A stretch of 64,000 nucleotides of DNA, from the NCBI GenBank assembly GCA_013416795.1, contig RQSC01000015.1, positions 244,424-308,423 of the forward strand, read 5' to 3'. The position numbers and the translations under genes are program-made. The notes beneath the pieces are model-generated. The model saw nothing but the letters and a program-made list of their open reading frames with translations, ran no database searches and was not told the origin of the DNA. The DNA is from Prasinococcaceae sp. CCMP 1430. Taxonomy: Eukaryota; Prasinodermophyta; Palmophyllophyceae; Prasinococcales; Prasinococcaceae. Of the stretch, positions 21,448 through 31,647 are shown in pieces (position 1 is the stretch's first letter; every line of letters starts with the position of its first letter).

Positions 21448-23948
21448 TCAGAATGCGGCGGCAACGGCGCTGGAAGCGTTGTTGGAAGGAGCACGTCCAA
21501 CCGCCGCGCTCCCAGCGTCGGGTGATTCGGCTACGTGGCCGCGAGCGACACCGCAGACAGGAGCCTCGCAGGTGCGGGCAGGCGCGGCGGCAGCGCTCAT
21601 GACCAAGCTTGGAGACTGTTTTGATGATTCCTCTTGCGCCACCGCGAAAGGCTTGAAAACGTGCTCGAGCAGGGACTGGCGGATGGGCAGCATGCCCGGA
21701 AATTCGGCCCACAGCTTGCTGGCGTCCAGCTCGTTGTTGGAGCGACCAGCCTTGATGACCTTGGCCTGCTCATCGACGGAAAAGACGGTCCAGCTGAACG
21801 AGGGGTCGACGAAGTCGCGATAGAGCTCGAGGACCTGTCCATGCGAGATGGCCCCTGGATTGGTGAAGTTCCAGACGCCCGTGCGGCCGCTCTGTGCGAG
21901 AGCGAGCGCGTACGGCAAAAGCTCCGGCAGGCACGTCATGCTATTCGGGATGTCCACCACCTTGGGGTAGTGGGCGATCTTGTAGATGAAGTTGCGCTTG
22001 TTTGAGGTGATGTCACCGTCGATGGGCATGCGCACGCGCAGCGTGAGCACGTTGCTGTAGCTGCGGAGCATCTTCTCGACGTAGCCTTTGGTCAGCGAGT
22101 AGAAAGACCCGGAGAAGTTGGCCTCGTCTTCTTCGCTGAAGGTGAGCGACGCGTCCTTTGCCACGAGCGTCTCGATATCGCGCTCCACGTCCTGGGGGTG
22201 CTGCTCATCGTAGTGGAAGATGCAACCCGTGGCGAAGTTGGTCAGGTGCACTCCTGCCCTGCGGCATGCGTCAGCGAGCGCGAGCGTGCCGACGACGTTG
22301 ACTTTGATCACATCGCCCTTGTGCGTCTCGCACCAGTCGACGTTGGGCCTGCCCGTGAGGCCAGCGGCGTTGAGCACGTGGGTGCATCCCGAGCGCGCAA
22401 TCTCGGCGGCGACGTCGGCGGGATTCTCTAGGCGGCTCGCGGCGTACTCGTATGCAACACCCTCCTCCTCCAGCAGCCGGCCGAGCATGCCACCGATCCA
22501 TCCGGTGCGTCCGAAGACGAGGAACTTGGGACCGTCCTCGTCGGCAGCGCGCGCACTGGCGCCTGCTGCTCGAGTCACGCTGTCGGCGTTGTCGGGATCG
22601 TCGATGTCGGCGGTGCTGCGCCCACCTAGGTCGCTGAGGTGGCCAGACGACATGATCAGCTTCAGCTCGCGCTGCTTCATGGTCGCGGCGGACTCGTCCT
22701 CGGCGGCGGCTCCGGGAAGCCGCGGGTGGGCGACAAGCACGCGCTCCACACCGCCGATGCCCCAGTGGTCCTGCGCGGGTCTGCTCATGTACCAGTCGAT
22801 GGTCTTCTTGAGGCCCTCCTCAAATGGTGTGCGCTGCTGCCAGCCCAGCTCGGACAGCGCGGACGTCTCGAGAAAGTAGCGCATGTCGTTGAAGGCGCGG
22901 TCCTCCACAAACTCGATCATGTCCGCCGGGTCGGCGTACGGGCACATGAGCCTTACGATGCTCTGCACGACCTCGAGCACAGTCTGCTCCGCGGTGGTGC
23001 CGATGTTGATGGTGCTCCCGGTCTTGGCGCGGTGCAGCACCACGTCAAATGCCTCCGCAACGTCTTCCACGTACAGGTACGAGCGCTTGTTCACGCCGGA
23101 GCCGTGGATGGGCAGCTTGAGCCCGCGCGAGGCCATGGTGATGATCTTGGGGATGAGTTTCTCCGGAAATTGCATGGGGCCGAAGACGTTGTTGCCGCGC
23201 GTGATGACAGTCGGCAGTCCGTACGAGCGGGCGTATGCTTGCACGAGCATCTCCGCGGCCGCCTTGGAGGCCGCGTACGGGTTGGTGGGACTCAGCGCGG
23301 CGCTGTCCTCCTGGTTGACGTCGGACATGTCGTCGTAGCTCATGTTCTCGCCGTACACTTCGTCAGTCGAGACGTGCACGAAGCGAAGGATCTGCGAGCC
23401 GCAAGCGCGCGATGCCTCGAGCAGCGTGTGTGTGCCAGCGACATTGTTCGCGGTGAAGGCCAGCGAGTTGCCGAAGCTGTTGTCGACGTGCGTTGAGGCG
23501 GCGAAGTGCATCACGGTGTCGATCTGCTCAGTCACGAGGACGTGGTACACTGTGCGAAGGCTCGCGCGCGTCAGCATCATCCCGAAGCCCTCCCCCGCAC
23601 GCCGCGCGTTCGCATGATGTGGTGCTCGCGCATTTTTCCAGCAGAAAGCGAGAGAATTTTGCGCTCCGTGCGCGTAAATTGCCACGCACCGAGATCGCTG
23701 GACTGCACGTCGCCCTTGATGAACTTGAAGTTGGGGCGGCCGACGACAGCGTCGAGGTTGCGCGGCGACGCGCAGTAGTCGAGCTTGTCCAGCACAACCA
23801 CGCGCATCTGCGGGTAGCGGGTGGCCAGCCGTGTCGCAACGTGCGAGCCGATAAAACCCGCGCCGCCCGTCACGAGCACGCGCTGCGGCGAATACTCATT
23901 CCGCGGGGCTTTGCTTTCCGTCGCAATGGGCGCGCCGTCGTCGGCCAT
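21448..23948 (-). CDS. RHM: Trifunctional UDP-rhamnose synthase
   Basis: Exon 1 23690-23948 and exon 2 21448-23549, with a 140-base intron (GTGCGTGG...CGCACAG). The split Val codon joins SSDL to VYHVLVTEQ. The product is about 786 residues. The N-terminal half is a UDP-glucose 4,6-dehydratase: VTGGAGFIGSHVA, HFAASTHVDNSF, STDEVYGE and the YAASK active-site motif. The C-terminal half is the epimerase/reductase: FGRTGWIGGMLG, GLTGRPNVDWCE and YSLTKGYVEKML. Together they convert UDP-glucose to UDP-L-rhamnose for cell-wall and glycoprotein sugars. Plant RHM proteins are close to 670 residues; the extra length is a linker between domains and an Ala/Ser-rich tail after the reductase. Confidence 0.93.
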
Positions 23949-24674
23949 CGTGGAGGCCGCGCGCGCAGGTCTCTTCGCGGGAGAAGGGAACCAAGGGGAA
24001 CTTCGGCGAGCCTGCCGCCACGCTTGCCGGGGGAGGGTGGGGGGCGGGGGGACGCTGTGTGGCGCGGCCCCGCGGTGCGGCGGTCCTTCGCTTCGTGTGT
24101 GTCTGCCGCGCGCAGTTCCGATTCTGATTCTGTGCGGCGCGCATGCGATTTGATGGCCCCGCGAGAGAAAACCGCGCCGGCGGCGCGCGCGCGCTTTCTC
24201 GCGCGCGGCGCCGCCGATCGATCGCGGTTTTCGAGTTTCGATCGCTCCCTCCGCCGCGCGCTCTCTCTCTCCCTGTCGCTTTCGGCTGGCTGGAAACATT
24301 GATGCAATTTGATGGCGAACGGGGCGTGTCGAGCCAACGGCCGAAAGCAACGACGGCCGCCGCAGCCATCACAAGCGTTTTTTGAGTTGCACACTAGCAG
24401 CTGACGTGGCACTGGCGTGTTCCCTGAGCGATGATGATCGCTGCGGCAGCGCGGGACCGGGAGCGCGCCGCGTGCGCAGTACGCAAGCTGTCGATTGCGA
24501 TGCCGCCGGCGCGCTGACCGTGAGCGCGCTGGAGTTAGGGAAGGGGCCAGGGGGGAGGGGGGAGGGGTGAAGCTGTCGTCGCTAATGCCTACTAGGGGTG
24601 TACCACAACGCACACGTGGCACGTGCTGCCCCTCTGTCCCGAGCGGCCCTCTCTCGGCACGCCGCGCGCACAGG
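23949..24674. promoter_or_regulatory. Divergent interval upstream of rhamnose synthase
   Basis: About 725 bases including G-rich runs near 24020-24055 and 24535-24567. No coding pattern; presumed promoter region for genes on both sides. Confidence 0.3.
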
Positions 24675-25046
24675 ATGACAGACTCCGCCGAGAGGGACTC
24701 ACGCAAAGCTGCCCACGACGCGCTCGGTGGCGAAGAGTGCGAACCCGACCCTGGTGCGGTGGCACCGCCCCCGTGCGATGGCACGGCGGCCGAGTGCTCT
24801 GAGAGGAGCGGGGAAGGCGTGGCCGGTCGAGGCGCAGCATCGCACAGGCTCGCAGACGACCCGTGCACCGTTTCCGGGAACAAGCACGGCGCCGAGATGC
24901 GCCCGACTGTGCCTCACAAGACCCCGGCGGAGCTCGAGGCCATGTCCGTGCACGATCTCAAGGCGTGGGTCGTCGGCAAGGGTGGGAGCACGCAGGGATG
25001 TCTCGAGAAGAGCGACCTGCTCGACGTGGCCCTCGCGTACGTGTAA
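24675..25046 (+). CDS. Small protein with a SAP-like C-terminal helix pair
   Basis: An ATG at 24675 opens 123 codons. The first 85 residues are hydrophilic and low-complexity. The C-terminus, LEAMSVHDLKAWVVGKGG then GCLEKSDLLDVALAY, resembles the short SAP-like motif (MSVKELK...CxEKSDL) found in several eukaryotic E3 ligases and small proteins. I cannot assign a function. TGTAA overlaps the stop codon. Confidence 0.5.
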   Translation: MTDSAERDSRKAAHDALGGEECEPDPGAVAPPPCDGTAAECSERSGEGVAGRGAASHRLADDPCTVSGNKHGAEMRPTVPHKTPAELEAMSVHDLKAWVVGKGGSTQGCLEKSDLLDVALAYV

Positions 25047-25462
25047 GCTGCTTTCGAGGCTCGACCCCAGTCAAAAGAGAAACGGCCGGCGCCCGGGCTA
25101 AGGAGGGCTTGGGTTCGGGCTTTCTGGAGTTAGGAGTGGTCCACACGACGACGAGTGCAAAAAGGAAGCGATGCCCTGCGGCATGCAGCGTGAATTGCGT
25201 TTTAGAAGAGGTGTATCGCCACGGCCTGGGGCATGGAGAAGGAAAAGAAACTTTATGTGAGACGCCCTCGCATTTATGCGTCTCTAGTGTGCATTGCTCT
25301 CGCAATGATTCAGCACCGGTCGGCGCGCGCCCCCTCTCTTGTGCCTCGCGTAGCCTCAGAAGGTACGAGGCGCGCGACACCACGGCAGCCTGGCTCGCGA
25401 CGCGAGCACACTGTCGTGGCCTCGCCAAACACGAGCGAACGTTGCAGCGGCTGCTCGAGCTG

Positions 25463-26301
25463 CTAGATGTTCTCTTGGTTGTACCCGTACACGTTGGCCG
25501 CGTGCCTCTTGGCCGCCTGGCGCTTCTTGAAGTACGTGAAGCCGAAGTAGCCGCCCGCGAGCACAACCACGATAATGAGAAGGATGATGAAGAGCCTGCC
25601 GGCGGTGAACCAGCTCGAGCTCTCCTCGTCCTCCTCCTCCTGGCAGAGCGAGCTCGCGTTGATCTTGACTTCCATCTCACCACCAGTCGAGTTGAAAAAG
25701 TCGGCATGGTGAATGCACAGGTGCTTCACCAGAGTGGCGTTGGCGCCGGTGGGCTGCGTTACCTTGATCTGCGCCAAGACGTGCTCCTTGGCCTGCGGCG
25801 GCATCGATGGCGTCGAGGTCTCGTTGGGGTTGCCAGGGAAGATGGCGCTCAGATACTCACCATCTGCAATGCCAACGGCCATGCCATCGGCGGTCGCCTG
25901 CCCCCCGTAAATGATGCCCTTGACCACTGCGATGGTGAAGTGCGCGAGGCAAATAGGAGAGGTGTCAGCGAAAAATGGCTGTCGACGAAACGCGCTCATA
26001 AAAATACATTTCTACGCACGCGCGATGGACCTCCGGGCGCACCTTCACCCGCCGTAGTGTTGCCGACGTGCACGTGCATCTTCCATGACGAGATGGCCGC
26101 CGCAGACTTAAAGCTCACCGCGCAGGTACTGTTACCCTTGGCGGGGACGTACTTGCACAGCCCGAGCGACACACCCCCTTCAGGTGCGTCCGGCAGGTCG
26201 TGGTGCGACTCATTTCCCTGCTGCGCGGACGCGAGCGCCGCGCAGCCGCATGCGATCACCACGGCGAGGCCGAGGCCACAGAATGCGCGCGAGCGCGCCA
26301 T
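25463..26301 (-). CDS. Type I single-pass membrane glycoprotein, unrecognised
   Basis: Exons 26043-26301 and 25463-25926, with a 116-base intron (GTGCGCCC...CATCGCAG). Splicing gives NTTAGE joined to VVKGIIYGG, 240 residues in total. The N-terminus is a signal peptide (FCGLGLAVVIACGCAALASA). The lumenal region has several N-glycosylation sequons (NTT, NET, NAT, NST, NAS) and a few cysteines. A strong membrane helix (LFIILLIIVVVLAGGYFGF) near the C-terminus is followed by a short basic tail ending YGYNQENI. The tail Tyr could serve as a sorting signal. No family recognised. Confidence 0.75.
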
Positions 26302-26987
26302 TGCCCCTAGCTTTGGGCGCAGCCGGCAACAGGAGCCTCCCCTGCGCGCGGCACGCGTGCAGAGGTTCGGTCAGCTGCATGCTCGAGCGGGACCAGAAGC
26401 GCCGCGAGTTGACCTAACTAGCTAGATCTTTTGCGCCCCCACTATCAGACCACACCCGCCTACGGCGCTCGCCTCCTCCGGAGGGGGGGGGGGGGGGCTC
26501 GCACCTCGAAGCGCGCCGGCAATGACGGTCCCAGCGGTCGCGGGGAGGGCTCTGCTCGTGCGGTGCTGCGCGAGGCGCGCCCCGTCCGTGCTGGCGCTCC
26601 TCCCCCACACGTGTGGAGTGTGGCGCGCGCGCATCTCGCGGATCTCACGGTGCGCACAGAAAAGGCCATGGCCAAAGGAGAATGAGTGGGCGCCAAAAAA
26701 CACGGGCGGATCAAAAATGTGATCTTTTTCAGCCAGATCTATTCGCACGGGGGAAAAAGTCTGAGGAGTGGATTGGGTGCGCCGCGCGTTTTTCTTCGAA
26801 GGTGGTCACAGGCATTGTGTACCGGCGCGACGGCCGTTTGAAATTTCGCTGGTCCGTCTGTTGACAGATCGAGCAATGAGAGCCTCTGGATAGCGCGGCG
26901 CGTGCCGTGGCCTGCAGGCCGGCACGGGCGCGCGAGCAGCACATCGCGCGCGCCGCGGGTGCTGCTGCGTGGCTACCGTCAGCGGCG
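26302..26987. promoter_or_regulatory. Divergent interval with a 15-G run
   Basis: Between the membrane glycoprotein and sulfotransferase starts. It includes G15 at 26483-26497 and a less GC-rich patch at 26680-26860. No coding pattern. Confidence 0.35.
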
Positions 26988-28046
26988 ATGCCGCCACGGG
27001 CGGCGGCGCCCCCCCCCCGCGCGCTGGCGGTGGCGGCGGTGGCGCTGCTGGCAGCGGCGCGCGCGGTGGCCGTGGGAGAGGGGGCCGCAACGCAGGACGC
27101 ATGGCACACCGCGGCTGTATACAACGGCACCGCTCTGAACCCCGAAGGCGCTTACGGGGCGCGCATACCTGACAGCAGCGACCCCAGAGGATACTTCATC
27201 AGCACTGGGTACGTCGTCGACGGCCGAATGCGGAAGCACGCACCGCCCAAGGACGCGGGGCGCGCTGCTGCGCTGACCGAGTGGTCCGCGCCGAATGGGG
27301 AGGAGTGTCGCATGCGTGCGGAGTTGAAAACGGAGCTGGTCGGGCTCAGAAGAGGCCACGCTCTCCTCGAGGCCCGTGCCGATGGGCGCCCGCGGATGCT
27401 GCCCCCGCTAGACGGCCCGTGCTGCCCCCGAGACGCACTTGGCCTCTGGGCAAGGTCCGTATATTACATGTCCAACGCAAGCGTCGCCTTCGCTCTTGTT
27501 CCCAAGTCGGCGTCGAGCTCCCTCAAGGTGTTGTTAAAAACAAGCTTCGGGAGCGACCTTAGCACAGTTCGCTGCTGCAGGCAGGGCAGGCCGCCGGACG
27601 ACGTTCTTCGCGCGTGCATCTTGCGCGATCCCGTTGAACGATTCATATCGGGCTTTTACGAGAGCATGCTTCGCGCGATGGCCAGAGGTGGACGAACAAT
27701 CTTGAAAAAGGGCAAGCGATTCCTAGCCGCCGCGAACACCTTCCTATCCGCTCGGTGGCTATACGACGACGTGGTCGTCAAGTACGACAGCATAGACGCA
27801 TTCATGCTCGAACGCAACGGCGCCGCTTTCAAGGAGGCCCTCGAGCGGTACGCCCTGGAGAACTACGACCCCATGGACCCACTCGACGCTCACATGCTGC
27901 CGCAGGCCGTCTACGTTGCGTCGAGGTCCGATGGTCGAGGCTACGATTTTGTGGGCTACGTGGACACCCTCGACGATGACTACGACACATTCCTTTCGCT
28001 CGCGGGGCTTCCGCCATTTGACAGGCAGAGGTGCGCGTTTCCGTGA
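26988..28046 (+). CDS. Golgi-type sulfotransferase
   Basis: A 352-residue single-exon protein. An N-terminal Ala-rich hydrophobic segment (ALAVAAVALLAAARAVAV) acts as signal anchor. The 5'-phosphosulfate loop is VPKSASSSLKVLL and the 3'-phosphate motif is RDPVERFISGFYES. This spacing is typical of membrane-bound carbohydrate sulfotransferases, which use PAPS to sulfate glycans in the Golgi. The family suggests sulfated extracellular polysaccharide synthesis; the acceptor is unknown. The start ATG at 26988 is favoured because it directly precedes the anchor. Confidence 0.8.
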   Translation: MPPRAAAPPPRALAVAAVALLAAARAVAVGEGAATQDAWHTAAVYNGTALNPEGAYGARIPDSSDPRGYFISTGYVVDGRMRKHAPPKDAGRAAALTEWSAPNGEECRMRAELKTELVGLRRGHALLEARADGRPRMLPPLDGPCCPRDALGLWARSVYYMSNASVAFALVPKSASSSLKVLLKTSFGSDLSTVRCCRQGRPPDDVLRACILRDPVERFISGFYESMLRAMARGGRTILKKGKRFLAAANTFLSARWLYDDVVVKYDSIDAFMLERNGAAFKEALERYALENYDPMDPLDAHMLPQAVYVASRSDGRGYDFVGYVDTLDDDYDTFLSLAGLPPFDRQRCAFP

Positions 28047-28671
28047 GCTGACCCGCGTTGCCGTCCGATATCCCCACGGCGCTGCAGCAGCATTTTCTGA
28101 CAGCCACGCGACCTCGCACGTCCCGCGAAATCAACGCTGCCACCGTGTTTGCCGACATTGTACGTGACTCGGCGGTGCGCGCGCACGCAGCAAATTGGAT
28201 CCAGGCTCAGGCTGTGGCCAGGAAGAGGACGAAGAGTGCCACAAGCGCCACGGACAACACAACCTGACCCCTGCGGACCTGCGCCCTGAGGTCGTAGAGC
28301 GAATATGTAGGGCTCTGTATATGGTACGCCGCGATTGCGCTGCCGCGTCGCGTTGCATGAATACGCCAACTACTGCTGACACTTGCACGGCCCGGACGGC
28401 GGTTCGCGTCTCACGCACGCGGGGCGGCCCGCAGGATCACACATGTCTCGGGTTGACGTCGAAGTGGTGCCCGCAGTGGACGCACGCGGGCAGCGAGTAG
28501 CAACAGAGCGGCGGAGTGCACGTAAAAGCGAGGCATAGCCCCCAAACAACTCCTATCATCCGCTCCTCTTACGCCATCGAAGTCTACTGCAGGGTTGCTC
28601 GCGTGAATTAGGCCAAGCAAAGGCCCTGCGCTCGCGGTGCAGTGCTTTGCGTGCGCGCGTGCGTGCAGTGG
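28047..28671. other. Convergent interval, no gene seen
   Basis: Contains the 3' ends of the sulfotransferase and ABCG transcripts. Composition is less GC-biased than the flanking genes and no long coding-like frame was found. Confidence 0.4.
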
Positions 28672-31647
28672 TCACCGCGAGCCGTGACGGATGAACGTGA
28701 GCGCCGCGAGCGCGAGGCACACGAACACGACCGTGAAGAGCGCCAGATACACCATGAGCAGCGCGAGCGTCTCTCCCTCCACGCCATAGTACTCGAGCAC
28801 CGTCTGGCCGTCGATGACGACGAAGTCAGTGCCCTCGTACTGCTCGACAAGCCAGGACGTGAATGCAAAGCGCAGCGGGTTTATGAAGGTGTACCAGTAC
28901 CAGCCTTGCGGGATTTGCGGTAGAGGAAGCAGAAAGCCTGCAAAGAAGAGGTTGAATGCCATATAGAGCGGAACGAGCGCGTTGGCAAGCTCGAGCGCGG
29001 GCATGGCCGCAGCGGCGAGGTACGCGGCGCTGATGCTCATGATGAATGACAAGTAGTATATGAGCAAGAAGACGCCAAAATTGCCGCGATCGCTAAAGCC
29101 GATCGACCAGAACACGATGGAGACGAAAGCGAGCGCGCCCACGATGGCAAAGCCGAACTCCTGAATGAGGTTGTAGGCTAAGTAAGTGGGTGTCCTGTAG
29201 AGGCCATCGGCGCGCTCCCGGTAGAATACCGGGCGCTCAAGGAAGAGCTGCGGCACGTATATGGCCGCGCTAAAGGCAGTGAGAGCCGTCAGCTGGAACA
29301 GCACCGCCACCGTGCTCTGGATGGACCCTGGATCTGTCCTCGCCGCCACACCCCAAAAGAGCGACATGGTGACGAGGGCGTACACGATCTTGTCCATGAG
29401 CCGCGGGGCGATCCAGCGAGGGCTGCGCAAGTTGCGCAGGCCTCGGTAGCGCAAAAGCACAGCAATGGCGCGGAGCTGCGACGGCTGCTGCCGCTTGCTC
29501 GGATCTGTGCGCGTGCCCTCCGCGCTCGACCAATGGCCGCACCAAGGCCAGCCACTGGTCGATGGCCCGCCCGCCTGCCCCTCCTGGCCTGGGTCAGAGA
29601 GCGCACCCTCCACTATGCCCTCGAGGTCCGAATCATCAACAGGAGGCGGCGACTGGCCCTCCCTTGAACCAAGCAACGCGGATTCGTCGACGATGAGGTC
29701 TTGTTCCGCTGCGATCAAGCAGACGTCCCTGCGCACCTGCCTGCGCGCATCCGAGAGCATGTACAACGCGGCAAGATTGAGTCCACGGATCTCCGAGGGG
29801 ATCCGCGCGCCAGGCAGCACCTTCGCGTGCGACCGCGCGTCACTTTCCAAGGCGGTGACCGGGGCGGTACGCGTCTCGTGTTCCGCATCGCCTGGGACAC
29901 GCATCTCCTCGTCGACATTCGACTCCTCATCATCCACGGCATCGTCGCCTCCAGACTTCTCGCCGATGACATCAGCCATCCACTCTGCTGTTGAGAGAGC
30001 GCCGGGGTCTGCGGGGAAGGGGTACCCCTGCGCCTCGAGGTAGCGGCGCACGCATGCACCACCCTCGCCGAGAGGGCCGAAGTACAGCACGCGGCCTCTG
30101 TCCCGATAGTCTGGAAGCTTGCTGTCTGAATCCTCGCTGGCTTCGGCGGTGCTAGCTCCGGCCGCCGTCTCCCTTGCGCCGGTGAAAACTTGCGCAGGGA
30201 TTGCATTGACATCTCCGCCAGAGTTCCCGCCCAGGAGCATGAGCCTGTCGAACATACCGAACACTTTCGAGGTGGGCGCATGCACCGTCGCACACACAGC
30301 AACGCCGAGGGTCGAGGCGACGCTGTGCAGCGCCGCGGCCACATCAGCCGCTAACGGAGCGTCCAGTCCAGTGGTCGGTTCGTCGAGGAGAAGCACACGC
30401 GGCTCGGACACGAGGCTCAGACCTATGCTGAGCCTCTTCGCTTGGCCTCCAGATATCCCTTTCGTCAGCGGGTCGCCAACGTACACGTTCCGGCACGAGT
30501 GCAATCGCAAAGTGGCGATTACGCGCTCCACGGCGGCCCGTCGCGCGCGCTTGGTCTCTCGCACATCGCGCTTGAGCTCTGCTGTGTACAGCAGCGTCTC
30601 GGCGGGAGTGAGATTCGGCAGCAGCCGATCAAACTGCTCGACGTAGCCTACGTTCTCGGCCAGAAAACGCCTGGAGGGACGCTGCAGTCCGCCTCTGCTC
30701 GCGGCGCCGGCGACGACGCCCTCATCACCTCCCTGCCCGCTGTGAGCGTCGGCCGGGTCGACACCGCCGCCCCCGCCGTACAGCAGCAAGCCGTCGACTT
30801 TCCCGGCGGTGGCCCTCCCAGAGAGGACGTCCAGCAATGTCGTCTTGCCGCATCCCGACGCGCCCATCACCGCGCTCACCTCGCCTGCTCGGATGTAGCC
30901 CGTGATTCCACGGAGGATCTCAAAGCGACCGACGCCAGCAGTTTCCTGCTCGGTCGCGGTCGTGTGCGAGGCATGCTGGCAGGCGTGGCCTTTCTCCTCG
31001 TCGCCCGCGTTCCGCCCCCCAATGTCGGACTCGCTTCTATCCGCGGCCGCGGCGCTGCTACCAGCAACGCCGACGTGATCAGACGCATTGCCGCGGCGCC
31101 TCGCGGCGGACCTGCGCCATCCAGCGAAAAGGCGTGCGCACCCGCGCCCCCTCCCCGCCCCCTCCAGCCGTCGGTCGCGCACAGTGTATCTCAGTCCCAC
31201 AAATACCACGTCAACAGCTAGCTGTCCACGCGCAGCGGTGGCGGCCGGGCGATGTTGCATGCCAGACGTCACATCGGCCGACGAGTCGGCTCGGACGGAC
31301 CGCTCGCCGCCGCTGCGGTCGTCGGGGGCGGTCTCGCCGCCGCCGCCATCGCCGTCGCCACCATTCTCAGTCATCTGGACGCCTCTGCCCTCCTCCACCC
31401 TTTCGCCACGGTTGCCGCCAGAGCGAGCGCGCTCAACCCATCCCTCGGCGCGGAAATGACTGCCCCTGCTCCCGAAGCTGCTGGTCCTGCTGTCAGCCCC
31501 ACCAACAGCCCCCTCGCCGCCGCCTCCTCCTCCGCCGCCCGCAGCGCGAGCCTGCTGGACCTGGCGGCCTCCTTCCCCTTCCCCCCCCGCGGCCGGCGCG
31601 CCGCTGCCCCCGTTCGCTCCCCGCTGCCCCCCCAGGCGCGCGCCCAT
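28672..31647 (-). CDS. ABCG-type half transporter
   Basis: A 991-residue single-exon protein. About 220 N-terminal residues are low-complexity. The nucleotide-binding domain has Walker A GASGCGKTTLLDVL, signature TKGISGGQAKRLSIG, and Walker B VLLLDEPTTGLD, then the H-loop region VCATVHAP. A long acidic Ser-rich linker (about 29550-30050) precedes an ABC2-type membrane domain with about six helices (YALVTMSLFWGVAA to VYLALFTVVFVCLALAAL). ATPase-before-membrane order is the ABCG/White arrangement; half transporters dimerise to export lipids or secondary metabolites. The substrate is not predictable. Confidence 0.92.
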   Translation of the reverse strand: MGARLGGQRGANGGSGAPAAGGEGEGGRQVQQARAAGGGGGGGGEGAVGGADSRTSSFGSRGSHFRAEGWVERARSGGNRGERVEEGRGVQMTENGGDGDGGGGETAPDDRSGGERSVRADSSADVTSGMQHRPAATAARGQLAVDVVFVGLRYTVRDRRLEGAGRGRGCARLFAGWRRSAARRRGNASDHVGVAGSSAAAADRSESDIGGRNAGDEEKGHACQHASHTTATEQETAGVGRFEILRGITGYIRAGEVSAVMGASGCGKTTLLDVLSGRATAGKVDGLLLYGGGGGVDPADAHSGQGGDEGVVAGAASRGGLQRPSRRFLAENVGYVEQFDRLLPNLTPAETLLYTAELKRDVRETKRARRAAVERVIATLRLHSCRNVYVGDPLTKGISGGQAKRLSIGLSLVSEPRVLLLDEPTTGLDAPLAADVAAALHSVASTLGVAVCATVHAPTSKVFGMFDRLMLLGGNSGGDVNAIPAQVFTGARETAAGASTAEASEDSDSKLPDYRDRGRVLYFGPLGEGGACVRRYLEAQGYPFPADPGALSTAEWMADVIGEKSGGDDAVDDEESNVDEEMRVPGDAEHETRTAPVTALESDARSHAKVLPGARIPSEIRGLNLAALYMLSDARRQVRRDVCLIAAEQDLIVDESALLGSREGQSPPPVDDSDLEGIVEGALSDPGQEGQAGGPSTSGWPWCGHWSSAEGTRTDPSKRQQPSQLRAIAVLLRYRGLRNLRSPRWIAPRLMDKIVYALVTMSLFWGVAARTDPGSIQSTVAVLFQLTALTAFSAAIYVPQLFLERPVFYRERADGLYRTPTYLAYNLIQEFGFAIVGALAFVSIVFWSIGFSDRGNFGVFLLIYYLSFIMSISAAYLAAAAMPALELANALVPLYMAFNLFFAGFLLPLPQIPQGWYWYTFINPLRFAFTSWLVEQYEGTDFVVIDGQTVLEYYGVEGETLALLMVYLALFTVVFVCLALAALTFIRHGSR

